From: Lachnospiraceae bacterium
GTDB lineage: Bacteria; Bacillota; Clostridia; Lachnospirales; Lachnospiraceae
NCBI GenBank assembly: GCA_025758065.1
Contig: CP107199.1
Span: forward strand, 846,001 to 910,000
DNA length: 64,000 nt
Direction of reading: 5' to 3'
The translations under genes were made by a program, and so were the position numbers. Below are positions 8,135 through 15,052 of this stretch, piece by piece. Each line of letters begins with the position of its first letter. Position 1 is the first letter of the stretch. The notes under the pieces are model-generated. The model saw nothing but the letters and a program-made list of their open reading frames with translations. It was not told the DNA's origin and made no database searches.

Positions 8135-9060
8135 GTTTTGATTATTTTTACGGTCAGCAATCCGATCTATTCACATTCTATCGAGTTCCGAAGGTGTTGT
8201 TCACGAACGAGAGGTTCTGGAATATTTCTGCCGATGCCAAGATGCTGTATGGCATTTTGCTTGACCGCATGAGCCTGTCTGCCAAGAATGGTTGGATAGA
8301 TAAAAACGGTAGAGTGTATATCATTTTTACAATCGACGAAGCGAAGATGGCTCTGAACTGTGCTGAACAAAAGGCTATCAAGCTGCTCAGTGAACTTGAG
8401 AAGAAAGCAGGATTGATTGAACGTAAGCGCCAGGGTTTGGGAAAGCCCAACCTGATCTATGTGAAGAACTTTATCTCTGCTGTGGATTCACAACTCTTGA
8501 ATTGTGAAAATCACAATTCTGGAACAATGGAAATCACAACTCAAGAACTTCCGAAATCACAATGTAATAATACTGATATTAAAAATACTGAATTTAGTGA
8601 TACTGATTCTATCTTTCCTTCCGGAAATGGTGGAATGATGGACGAGAATGACCGGTATCAAGAATACTTTGATTATTTCTCGGATCAGCTCAGTATGGAT
8701 TTGTTGAAGAAGGATTACCCTTACGATTCCGAAATGCTGGATAACATTCTGGAGTTGATCGTTGAAACAGTTTGCACGAAGCGACCGTTGATTCGCATTG
8801 GTGCAGAGGAGCGTCCGGCAGAAATTGTCCGCAGTCGGTTTATGAAACTGAATGCCGAACACATTCGATATGTTATGGACTGCTTCAAGGAGAACACCAC
8901 AAAGATTAGAAATATCCGTCAGTATATGCTGACTACGATATACAATGCGCCGACGACAATAGACACCTACTACGATGCTCTTGTTCGGCACGATATGTCA
9001 CACGGATATTTGGAAGGAGGATTTAAGAAATTGAAAATGAAGCGAGAGGAAGGAGAGTGA
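8131..9060 (+). CDS. RepA_N-type replication initiator
   Basis: 309 residues. The N-terminal 120 residues match the RepA_N winged-helix domain: FYRVPKVLF, ADAKMLYGILLDRMSLS, the GRVYIIFTIDEA segment and a second helix pair ending GLIERKRQGLGKPN. A low-complexity, Asn/Thr/Asp-rich linker (about 125-170) separates it from a C-terminal DUF6017-like domain. GTG start with AAGGTGGTG upstream. In RepA_N plasmids the protein opens an origin that lies within its own gene, and the linker here is encoded by clear tandem repeats (see 8485-8614). It would let the excised circle replicate. ParA and ParB follow six bases downstream in the same operon. Confidence 0.85.
   Translation: MSFDYFYGQQSDLFTFYRVPKVLFTNERFWNISADAKMLYGILLDRMSLSAKNGWIDKNGRVYIIFTIDEAKMALNCAEQKAIKLLSELEKKAGLIERKRQGLGKPNLIYVKNFISAVDSQLLNCENHNSGTMEITTQELPKSQCNNTDIKNTEFSDTDSIFPSGNGGMMDENDRYQEYFDYFSDQLSMDLLKKDYPYDSEMLDNILELIVETVCTKRPLIRIGAEERPAEIVRSRFMKLNAEHIRYVMDCFKENTTKIRNIRQYMLTTIYNAPTTIDTYYDALVRHDMSHGYLEGGFKKLKMKREEGE
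8485..8614 (+). repeat. Iteron-like repeats inside repA: candidate replication origin
   Basis: TCACAA recurs four times at exact 23-base intervals (8488, 8511, 8534, 8557), the last three within AAATCACAA. It is followed by three ATACTGA repeats at exact 15-base intervals (8570, 8585, 8600) in an AT-rich run. The first two units also form a palindrome with arms AATTGTGA and TCACAATT (8500-8518). This is the layout of an origin: initiator-binding iterons next to an easily melted AT-rich repeat. The position in the linker between the two RepA domains is where RepA_N replicons are known to hold their origin. Confidence 0.6.
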
Positions 9061-9066
9061 CGATAA

Positions 9067-9894
9067 ATGTCGAAAAAAGCAACCATCATTGCGGTGGTCA
9101 ATCAGAAAGGAGGCACTGGAAAGACCACCACCACCGAGAATCTGGGCGTTGGCTTGGCTCTTGAAGGAAAAAAGGTGCTTCTGGTAGACACCGATCCCCA
9201 GGCTTCCCTGACGGTCAGTTTGGGCAATCCCTGCCCGGATGATCTGTCTCCGACACTTTCCGATCTGATGGGAAAGATTATGATGGAAAACCCTATTACT
9301 CCCGATGAAGGGATTCTTCATCATCCGGAGGGCGTTGATTTGGTGCCGTCCAACATCGAACTCTCAGGTATGGAGGTAGCACTGGTCAATGCCATGAGCC
9401 GGGAAACCATTCTCCGGCAATACCTGGATACAGTCAAACAGAATTATGATTACATTCTTCTTGACTGTATGCCGTCTTTGGGTATGCTGACCGTCAATGC
9501 GTTGGCAGCTGCCGACAATGTGCTGATACCGGTTCAGGCAGCATACCTTCCTGCAAAGGGTCTGGAACAGCTGCTTGGAACCATCAACAAGGTCAAGAGG
9601 CAAATCAACCCGAAACTGAGGATTGAAGGGATTCTTCTGACGATGGTGGACAGCCGCACCAACTACTCCAAAGACATCAGCAATCTGATTCGGGAGAGCT
9701 ACGGCGGAAAGCTGAAGGTTTACAAGACCGACATTCCCCGCTCTGTCCGTGCAGAGGAAATCAGCGCAGAGGGAACCAGTATCTTCAAGCATGATCCCAA
9801 AGGCAAAGTTGCCGAAGCCTATAAAATTCTGACGAAGGAGGTGTTAAACAATGCAGAAAAAAGGCGCAAACATCAGCTTGAAGGGGTACGATGA
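9067..9894 (+). CDS. parA: ParA partition ATPase
   Basis: 275 residues, ParA/Soj/MinD family. It has the deviant Walker A KGGTGKTTTTENLG near residue 15, VDTDPQASLT near residue 42 (Walker A') and YILLDCMPSLGMLTVNAL near residue 130 (Walker B). There is no N-terminal DNA-binding extension, so it is the short chromosomal-like type. It would bind DNA non-specifically as an ATP dimer and move ParB-bound element copies to daughter cells. It overlaps parB by 44 bases, evidence of tight coupling. Transcribed with repA, so copy control and segregation are linked. Confidence 0.93.
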   Translation: MSKKATIIAVVNQKGGTGKTTTTENLGVGLALEGKKVLLVDTDPQASLTVSLGNPCPDDLSPTLSDLMGKIMMENPITPDEGILHHPEGVDLVPSNIELSGMEVALVNAMSRETILRQYLDTVKQNYDYILLDCMPSLGMLTVNALAAADNVLIPVQAAYLPAKGLEQLLGTINKVKRQINPKLRIEGILLTMVDSRTNYSKDISNLIRESYGGKLKVYKTDIPRSVRAEEISAEGTSIFKHDPKGKVAEAYKILTKEVLNNAEKRRKHQLEGVR

Positions 9895-10777
9895 TATTTT
9901 CTCCACCGATCAATCCAGAGCTGAAGCCCAGCAGGAGCGTGTGCAGGAAATTCCGCTTTCTGAGCTACACCCCTTTGAGGGACACCCCTTCCGTGTGGTT
10001 GATGATGAAGAAATGATGAAAACGGCAGAGAGCGTCCGAGATTTCGGAGTTCTCACTCCTGCGATTGTCCGTCCTGACCCCGACGGTGGTTATGAAATCG
10101 TTTCTGGTCACAGGCGGCACCGGGCATCGGAGCTTGCGGGTAAGGAAACCATGCCTGCGATTGTTCGTGACCTGGACGATGATGCAGCCATTATTTTGAT
10201 GGTTGATGCGAATTTGCAGAGGGAGAGTATCCTGCCGAGTGAAAGAGCATTTGCTTATAAGATGAAGCTGGATGCGATTAAACATCAAGGTCAACGCACC
10301 GATTTAACTTCATCCCAAGTTGGGATGAAGTTGCAGGCAATGGATATAGTCGGTCAGGAGGCAGGAGAAAGCAGAAATCAGGTACACCGTTATATCCGTC
10401 TGACCGAACTGATTCCGGAACTGCTGGATATGGTAGATACGGGTCAGATCAAATTCAATCCTGCGGTGGAGCTTTCCTATCTGGCAAGTGAAGAACAGAA
10501 GGATTTTCTTTCTGCAATGGATTATGCTCAAGCAGCTCCTTCCCTTTCGCAAGCACAGCGAATTAAAAAGCTCGCACAGGAGGGCGAGTGTACGCTGGAT
10601 GCGATGTGCGAGATTATGAATGAAATCAAGAAGGGAGAGCTGGACAGAGTAACCTTCAAAACGGATTCGTTGCGAAAATACTTCCCGAAGTCCTATACCA
10701 ACAAGCAGATGGAGGATAAAATCATTCAGCTTTTGGAGCAATGGCAGAAAAAAAGAGAAAAATCAATGGAAAGGTAA
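9851..10777 (+). CDS. parB: ParB/Spo0J-family partition protein
   Basis: 308 residues. The N-terminal ParB nuclease-like domain has EIPLSELHPFEGHPFRV and the CTP-binding type motif IVSGHRRHRASELAG near residue 85, then a helix-turn-helix region (AGESRNQVHRYIRLTELIPELLDMV) and a C-terminal helical part. It should bind parS-like DNA and slide as a clamp while contacting ParA. The start at 9851 has GGAGGTG nine bases upstream and lies within the end of parA. A perfect palindrome within the coding sequence (10306-10332) is a possible binding site. Confidence 0.92.
   Translation: MQKKGANISLKGYDDIFSTDQSRAEAQQERVQEIPLSELHPFEGHPFRVVDDEEMMKTAESVRDFGVLTPAIVRPDPDGGYEIVSGHRRHRASELAGKETMPAIVRDLDDDAAIILMVDANLQRESILPSERAFAYKMKLDAIKHQGQRTDLTSSQVGMKLQAMDIVGQEAGESRNQVHRYIRLTELIPELLDMVDTGQIKFNPAVELSYLASEEQKDFLSAMDYAQAAPSLSQAQRIKKLAQEGECTLDAMCEIMNEIKKGELDRVTFKTDSLRKYFPKSYTNKQMEDKIIQLLEQWQKKREKSMER
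10306..10332. repeat. Perfect 27-base palindrome inside parB (candidate parS-like site)
   Basis: Arms AACTTCATCCCAA (10306-10318) and TTGGGATGAAGTT (10320-10332) are exact inverted copies around one central G. It encodes TSSQVGMKL just before the helix-turn-helix. A 13-base perfect arm is very unlikely by chance in coding DNA. Confidence 0.55.
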
Positions 10778-10785
10778 GGTAAAAA

Positions 10786-11214
10786 ATGTTTACACCCAAA
10801 AACATTCAGGGCGCTTTGGAAGAACTCTACGACCTTTGCGATCCTGATTATATGGTAGATATGCTCGTAAACTACAGTGAGGAGTTCGATGATATTTCTC
10901 CTGCGCTTCTGGCAAAGTCGTTACTTGTCCACGACACCCCAGGGATTCGGGTAATCATTAAGCCGCAGGTGGCTGGCCCGCTTCTCAGGAATTTCACCTC
11001 ACTTCGTTTAGTCTTACCCATGGCCTGCGACGGTTGTTATCACGCTCGGACTATGGCTATAAGAGAGCTCCCCTCTTTGTTATGCCATGACCGGATGCCA
11101 TCCGATGTATTCCAGCCTGATATATTTCTGATAAACCGCAAAATCATCTATACAGCAAAATGGGTTGGCCTGTTATGTGAGTGGCAGCTCTCAGAAAATA
11201 TACCGCTGATGTAG
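10786..11214 (+). CDS. Hypothetical protein downstream of parB, C-terminal half doubtful
   Basis: 142 residues. The first 50 (MFTPKNIQGALEELYDL... LLVHD) look like an ordinary acidic protein, with an AAGGTAAGG site upstream and a nine-base gap after parB. From about residue 51 (base 10936) the composition changes: many Cys, Arg, Pro and Leu, with no similarity to anything I know. The underlying DNA there contains long complementary stretches. The gene may have been cut by an insertion, so that its natural C-terminus is replaced by translated non-coding sequence. No function can be assigned. Confidence 0.45.
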   Translation: MFTPKNIQGALEELYDLCDPDYMVDMLVNYSEEFDDISPALLAKSLLVHDTPGIRVIIKPQVAGPLLRNFTSLRLVLPMACDGCYHARTMAIRELPSLLCHDRMPSDVFQPDIFLINRKIIYTAKWVGLLCEWQLSENIPLM

Positions 11215-11272
11215 CGGCTATTACGCCCAAAGAGGATCAAACTTAATGATTCGTATATGAGGTTGTCAAGGT

Positions 11273-11301
11273 GCAAGTGAAAGGATTTCCCTCTCACTTG
11301 C
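11273..11301. terminator. Hairpin between the converging hypothetical and sigma-like genes
   Basis: GCAAGTGA (11273-11280) pairs with TCACTTGC (11294-11301), with GG/CC pairing inside. A run of seven Ts follows nine bases later. Probably a terminator for + strand transcripts of the maintenance operon. Confidence 0.45.
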
Positions 11302-11315
11302 TACTGCCACTTTTT

Positions 11316-11864
11316 TTAGAAATCTATAACCAACTTTTTTATTTTTTCTTCAATTTTTTTCAGACGCTTATGAGCTGCGGGCTGACTAATGCCATATCTT
11401 TTGGCTAATTGCAGTGTACTTGGCTTTTCCATGCCGTAATAATCCAAGATAAAAGAGCGTTCTTTCTGACTCAGCTGCTGCAAAGCACGGTGCAGATCGG
11501 CCATAAGAAGATTACAAATTGCTTGTTCCGCAGTATCAACAGATTCATCCACAAACAAATCTGTATCCTGATAACCTTCCTCTGTGCCGTCACGATCTCC
11601 CACATGAGAAGCCGGGAATATAGAGCGACTTTTCTCATGTTCCTGGAGATAGCGGCTGTGGCGGTCCTCCTGTTGGTATTTTTCAAAATCTTTGCGAGAA
11701 CATTCCATGATAATGCGGTCATCTTCATCACGGAACATTTTGACTGTTTCAACAAAAAAGCGCCCAGTAAAGCAACCATTGCGGCGTGCCTTACTGAACG
11801 CTGAAAAACTGATTTCCTCCCATTCCTGTGGGCTGTTATTTTTCCAAATGAATACTCTCGTCAT
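11316..11864 (-). CDS. Sigma-70-like regulator (region 4 type) of the ICE
   Basis: 182 residues starting MTRVFIWKNNSPQEWEEI. The ATG at 11864 has GGAGGAAAGG just upstream, whereas an in-frame TTG further out lies inside that site. The C-terminal 60 residues (ALQQLSQKERSFILDYYGMEKPSTLQLAKRYGISQPAAHKRLKKIEEKI) resemble sigma region 4 with a helix-turn-helix at about 150-170. The N-terminal half does not resemble region 2. Small sigma-like proteins of this sort are common in Tn1549-like elements and are thought to help turn on element genes. The gene is followed by converging + strand genes. Confidence 0.7.
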   Translation of the reverse strand: MTRVFIWKNNSPQEWEEISFSAFSKARRNGCFTGRFFVETVKMFRDEDDRIIMECSRKDFEKYQQEDRHSRYLQEHEKSRSIFPASHVGDRDGTEEGYQDTDLFVDESVDTAEQAICNLLMADLHRALQQLSQKERSFILDYYGMEKPSTLQLAKRYGISQPAAHKRLKKIEEKIKKLVIDF

Positions 11865-11973
11865 ATCCTTTCCTCCGTTCAAATTCTTGGTAGTCAGCGA
11901 ATTTGAACGGTGTCATGGATATTTTGCTATGTACGCCTCCCAGCGCATACCGGCCTCCTAATACCGGGCAAAG

Positions 11974-12004
11974 AAAAAGGCCGGAAGTGTTTTCACCTCC
12001 AGCC
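11974..12004 (-). terminator. First of two tandem terminator hairpins (- strand)
   Basis: Read on the - strand, GGCTGGAGGTG and CACTTCCGGCC form an 11-pair stem with an AAAA loop (11979-12004), followed by TTTTT. It lies after the gene ending at 12142. Confidence 0.65.
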
Positions 12005-12035
12005 ATGTTCCTGCCGCCATATTGCAGCAGGAATG

Positions 12036-12059
12036 AAAAAAGCCCGGTTAATGCCGGGC
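12036..12059 (-). terminator. Second tandem terminator hairpin (- strand)
   Basis: On the - strand GCCCGG-CATTAA-CCGGGC (12042-12059) is followed by six Ts. It insulates the sigma-like gene from transcripts of the gene at 12142-12690. Confidence 0.8.
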
Positions 12060-12141
12060 CTTATGTAGAAAAGTATTCAATTTAGCGCATTCCTGCCACT
12101 ATAACAAGTATAGCAGGTCGGAAGTCGGAAGGGAGTAGGGA

Positions 12142-12690
12142 TTAGGTCGGGGATTTGTCGGGATTTAGTCGGGGCAGCTCCTCCAGGACTTCTGGAATAG
12201 AATATCCAAACAAGCAAACAGAAAATAAATAGATGGCTTCTCGTTTTCGGTCATAAAAGACACTGCGCTCTATATTTAGTTCTTCCAGCAATTCTTTCTC
12301 TGTACTGTTGAACCGATAGATGAATTGCTTAGTCAAAATTTCATAGTAAAGTTCTCCTCGATCCGGATACCGTTTCAGCCGAAGGAGTGCACGGTCAATA
12401 ATATTGACCAGCATTTGATTTTGAACAAGGCAGCAAACTTTTTCTTCAAAGGCTTGCAGTTCAATATCTGGTGCAAAATTTTCAAGATAGCAGAGGCCAG
12501 ACTCTATATCTTGTTCTCCCATAATCCAAGCAGTTTCTTGTAATTCTTCTGCCCGTTCACTCAGAACCCAGACTACATCACGGTAAATCTTTAGAATCAG
12601 CTTACTTCTATGAAACGCAGCGTCGCTGTTAAGCCCCAAAGCTGTTAGCCTGCTGTTACATTTTTGGATTGTTGTACTTTCTTTTCTCAT
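12142..12690 (-). CDS. Helical protein resembling RinA/ArpU-type transcription factors
   Basis: 182 residues, all-helical. The last 70 residues (IIDRALLRLKRYPDRGELYYEILTKQFI... ELLEELNIERSVFYDRKREAIYLFSVCLFG) resemble the C-terminal part of phage late regulators of the RinA/ArpU group, with a helix-turn-helix around ELLEELNIERSVFYDRKREA. Similarity is weak and I am not certain. The gene has a perfect 18-base palindrome directly upstream that resembles the operators near the ImmR-like gene, so it is probably repressed by that protein and may be the first gene switched on when the element is induced. Confidence 0.6.
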   Translation of the reverse strand: MRKESTTIQKCNSRLTALGLNSDAAFHRSKLILKIYRDVVWVLSERAEELQETAWIMGEQDIESGLCYLENFAPDIELQAFEEKVCCLVQNQMLVNIIDRALLRLKRYPDRGELYYEILTKQFIYRFNSTEKELLEELNIERSVFYDRKREAIYLFSVCLFGYSIPEVLEELPRLNPDKSPT

Positions 12691-12705
12691 AGAACATCCC
12701 TCCTT

Positions 12706-12723
12706 GTTCGCAATATTGCGAAC
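12706..12723. promoter_or_regulatory. Perfect operator palindrome upstream of the RinA-like gene
   Basis: GTTCGCAAT and ATTGCGAAC are exact inverted halves of an 18-base palindrome, 16 bases before the start codon at 12690. The half-site GTTCG/CGAAC recurs in the promoter of the XRE repressor (13808-13858). Confidence 0.65.
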
Positions 12724-12794
12724 ATATTAGGTACAAAATAGCATAGCAGAGGAGAGTGAGAGAGGGCAGTGCCTCCCTCTATTCCTCCCTTTGG

Positions 12795-13409
12795 TTATAT
12801 CAGGTTCCTGGATTTTAGACGAATCTGCATTGCTTGCTTGGAAACCTCAAAAATATTTGCCATTTCTACAATGAGCTGTTCATCTGTCCGGCCTATTCTA
12901 AGCCGGTAAAAACATTTTTTGATCTGCGGTAAAGGCATTAGTAGAGCAGAGGCCAGAGTGTCTGCCTGACGCTCAATTATGCCATGACTTTCGTCGGAAG
13001 AAACATTTCCGTTATACGCAGCAACATCTCCAGTACCGGAGTATAACTTCTTATGCAGTACCCAATGAGCCAGCTCATGGGCACAGGTAAAACGGAGCCG
13101 CCCTAATTTTGACGGATCACAAAGCCGTTCATCAATTAAGATTGTACCGGCTCTTACTGCAATCATTCGATACTGTCTCTGTATCTGGTCATATAAGACA
13201 ACAGCACCGTCATCGAAAATGGTTTCCCCTAATATCTTGGGGTTTTTGCTTAGTGTATGAAACTCCAGGATTAGGTCAAACTTTGTCTCGATAATGGTTT
13301 CGATTGGCACAGGACATGGTTGCCCGGATAGCAGAGAGGGATCATATTCCATCAGGATTTTTCGCCCTACCGCTTCGATTGCTTCTGTACGGATTTGTGG
13401 AATTGACAA
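12795..13409 (-). CDS. ImmA/IrrE-type metalloprotease
   Basis: 204 residues. The zinc-binding motif HELAH lies in CAHELAHWVLHKKLYSG near residue 100, and the downstream ERQADTLASALLMP segment near residue 155 provides the third ligand, as in ImmA/IrrE (COG2856). It starts 11 bases after the XRE gene in the same operon. By analogy with ICEBs1 and PBSX, it would cleave the neighbouring repressor when the host suffers DNA damage or another signal, releasing transfer and excision genes. It ends about 100 bases before the RinA-like gene. Confidence 0.85.
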   Translation of the reverse strand: MSIPQIRTEAIEAVGRKILMEYDPSLLSGQPCPVPIETIIETKFDLILEFHTLSKNPKILGETIFDDGAVVLYDQIQRQYRMIAVRAGTILIDERLCDPSKLGRLRFTCAHELAHWVLHKKLYSGTGDVAAYNGNVSSDESHGIIERQADTLASALLMPLPQIKKCFYRLRIGRTDEQLIVEMANIFEVSKQAMQIRLKSRNLI

Positions 13410-13420
13410 AGCTCTCCCCC

Positions 13421-13798
13421 CTATCGTTTACGCTCCTTTAGCATTTTCATAAATGTCTGCCATTCTTCATCGGTAGCGTCTACTTCTTTTGCCACACGCA
13501 AGGCTGCCCGAACAATATCTTTTTCCATGATATAGTCTGGCAAATCAGCAGATACTGTATTGCGTGATTTTGCAGCCAGATCCAAAAGCAACTCATATTC
13601 TGATTTATCCAAATTCAGAAAGGCGGAGATGCGTTCCACAAAATCTCCATTGGGAGCAGGACGGCGGCTCTGTTCAATGTCACACAGATAGCCGTAAGCA
13701 ATATTCAAATGCTTGGCTGTATCGCGTAAATTGAATTTGTGCGCCTTGCGTTTCTCGGCTATAAATGATCCAAAAGTTATATTGCCCACAGCATTCAC
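13421..13798 (-). CDS. XRE-family repressor (ImmR-like)
   Basis: 125 residues. The helix-turn-helix is at about 10-65 (FGSFIAEKRKAHKFNLRDTAKHLNIAYGYLCDIEQSRRPAP, then ISAFLNLD). The C-terminal helical tail DATDEEWQTFMKMLKERKR may be the dimerisation part. Its promoter carries several GTTCG/CGAAC boxes, so it probably represses itself and the 12142-12690 gene. It pairs with the ImmA-like protease encoded next, the classic two-gene switch of ICEs and some prophages. Confidence 0.85.
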   Translation of the reverse strand: MNAVGNITFGSFIAEKRKAHKFNLRDTAKHLNIAYGYLCDIEQSRRPAPNGDFVERISAFLNLDKSEYELLLDLAAKSRNTVSADLPDYIMEKDIVRAALRVAKEVDATDEEWQTFMKMLKERKR

Positions 13799-13807
13799 CT
13801 CTCATTT

Positions 13808-13865
13808 GTTCGACGAACTGCGAACATCTTGCTTATATTGTATATCGAACAACTGTTCAGTTCAA
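13808..13865 (-). promoter_or_regulatory. Promoter and operators of the ImmR/ImmA operon
   Basis: On the - strand, TTGAAC (13860-13865) and TACAAT (13837-13842) are spaced by exactly 17 bases. Overlapping them are GTTCG-A-CGAAC (13808-13818), CGAAC at 13821-13825, and GAACA-AC-TGTTC (13847-13858). These boxes match the palindrome at 12706-12723. Confidence 0.65.
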
Positions 13866-13883
13866 GGGTAAAAATTTCATTAT

Positions 13884-13917
13884 AAAAGAGGTGTTAAAAA
13901 TCAATAACACCTCTTTT
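13884..13917. terminator. Strong bidirectional terminator at the end of the cargo array
   Basis: AAAAGAGGTGTTA (13884-13896) and TAACACCTCTTTT (13905-13917) form a perfect 13-pair stem with an eight-base loop. It lies three bases after the stop of the WYL gene and gives a T-run on either strand, isolating the 30-kb cargo from the repressor promoter. Confidence 0.85.
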
Positions 13918-13920
13918 GCG

Positions 13921-14883
13921 CTATATAAATTCATGAGCAATTTGCTGCATTTCTGTAATGCACTCTTTTGGGGATAGGATTTTTATTTTTCCCTTGAATT
14001 TGAATATCCAGCCATAAAAAGTTCCACTGGGGTTTACTTCAATCCTTGCTGTGAAGTGTCCATCATCATATTTCTCAACAGGTACATCTTCTCCATAATG
14101 GTCTATGATTACACGCATCAGTTCGCTTTCACATACCAGGGTTACTTCTTTCGATGACTCTGAGGTAAACATATCCACCATTTTGTTTGTATAGGAGGCT
14201 ACATCAAATCCCTCTATCGGTATAAAGCAAGTTTCAAGGGTTTCTACGCCTGTTAGCCGATCTACACGGAAGTGAGCAATTTTCTGATGCTTCAGAGAAA
14301 ATCCAATCAAATAGTAATGGTCATTTTTCCATTCAAGCGCATAAGGATTTACGACATAATAATATCCATCGTGCTTTAAGATTTTCTTTTTTTCCTGAGT
14401 ATATTCATAGTATTGGAACCGAATTTGCTGATGGTTTCCAATCGCTGTTTGGATATTATCAATGATATAGTAAACCTTTTCATTATGCGGTTTGACACGG
14501 CTGGATAAAGCAGCAAATTTTTGAAGCTGCTCTGCCTGATGTGTGCTGGTCAGACGGCATAATTTCTGTACCAGTTCCTCGGATTTCTTGGCAGAAATGA
14601 TCTTCGAGGAAGCTACTGCATCTGTCAGCATTTTCAGTTCTGGATACTCAAACAGGCGGCTTCCCATAAAATATTGGTTTTGGGTACTCTTGACCACCAC
14701 AATATCAATTCCTGCATCGATCAGCGCATTGGTATCCGCGTAAACAGTCTGCCGCACTGCCTGAATTCCTTTTCCATTCAGATGGGCAATGATGTCAGAT
14801 ACTGTGGCGGGATGGTTTTCATTGGTCCGCTCATAGAGAAACCGGAGCAATTCCAGTACCCGCATATTTGTTGAATTCTGCAT
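13921..14883 (-). CDS. WYL-domain transcriptional regulator
   Basis: 320 residues. An N-terminal winged helix-turn-helix (MRVLELLRFLYERTNENHPATVSDIIAHL) is followed by the WYL domain: IGNHQQIRFQYYEY at about 150-165, YYVVNPYALEWKNDHYYLIGF at about 188-208 and HFRVDRLTGVE at about 218-228, the usual ligand-binding core. A C-terminal WCX-like dimerisation part follows. WYL regulators sense nucleotides or nucleic acid and often sit beside defence genes. It is the last gene of the cargo array, only 28 bases after the small membrane protein, with its own ribosome site. It probably controls the array or the element, but no target site could be identified. Confidence 0.88.
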   Translation of the reverse strand: MQNSTNMRVLELLRFLYERTNENHPATVSDIIAHLNGKGIQAVRQTVYADTNALIDAGIDIVVVKSTQNQYFMGSRLFEYPELKMLTDAVASSKIISAKKSEELVQKLCRLTSTHQAEQLQKFAALSSRVKPHNEKVYYIIDNIQTAIGNHQQIRFQYYEYTQEKKKILKHDGYYYVVNPYALEWKNDHYYLIGFSLKHQKIAHFRVDRLTGVETLETCFIPIEGFDVASYTNKMVDMFTSESSKEVTLVCESELMRVIIDHYGEDVPVEKYDDGHFTARIEVNPSGTFYGWIFKFKGKIKILSPKECITEMQQIAHEFI

Positions 14884-14911
14884 ACTTCACCTCCTCGATT
14901 CTTAAAATGGC

Positions 14912-15052
14912 CTATTTTGTATGGTGTCCAGCCCCAAAGACCAGAAGCAGGGCAACAACACAGAGAAGCAGGCCCAGCCAATTTCGATCCATAATCAGCT
15001 TGATTACCGCCACAAGCAGCAGTCCGCCCACCAGGAGCACAACGCCGTTCAT
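14912..15052 (-). CDS. Small two-helix membrane protein
   Basis: 46 residues, MNGVVLLVGGLLLVAVIKLI then a short polar link (MDRNW) and LGLLLCVVALLLVFGAG. It spans the membrane twice or forms a hairpin. Its ATG overlaps by one base the TGA of the preceding gene (TGATG type), indicating translational coupling. Too short for family assignment. In an immunity array it could protect against a membrane-acting toxin, as Imm17-type small membrane proteins are thought to do. Confidence 0.6.
   Translation of the reverse strand: MNGVVLLVGGLLLVAVIKLIMDRNWLGLLLCVVALLLVFGAGHHTK

Noticed and set aside
8485..8614. Regular repeats at 23- and 15-base spacing taken as a CRISPR array
   Set aside because: The repeated units are only 6-9 bases, lie inside a coding gene and have no spacer-repeat structure. 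They fit replication iterons better. No CRISPR array or cas gene was seen.
11903..12085. A 60-codon frame on the + strand in the terminator region
   Set aside because: It covers the two hairpins of the - strand terminators and has no ribosome site or similarity to known proteins.
11316..14883. A prophage rather than an ICE
   Set aside because: The XRE/ImmA pair and a RinA-like protein occur in phages, but there are no capsid, tail, portal, terminase or lysis genes, whereas relaxase, MobC, TTRAP, topoisomerase III and ArdC indicate conjugation.
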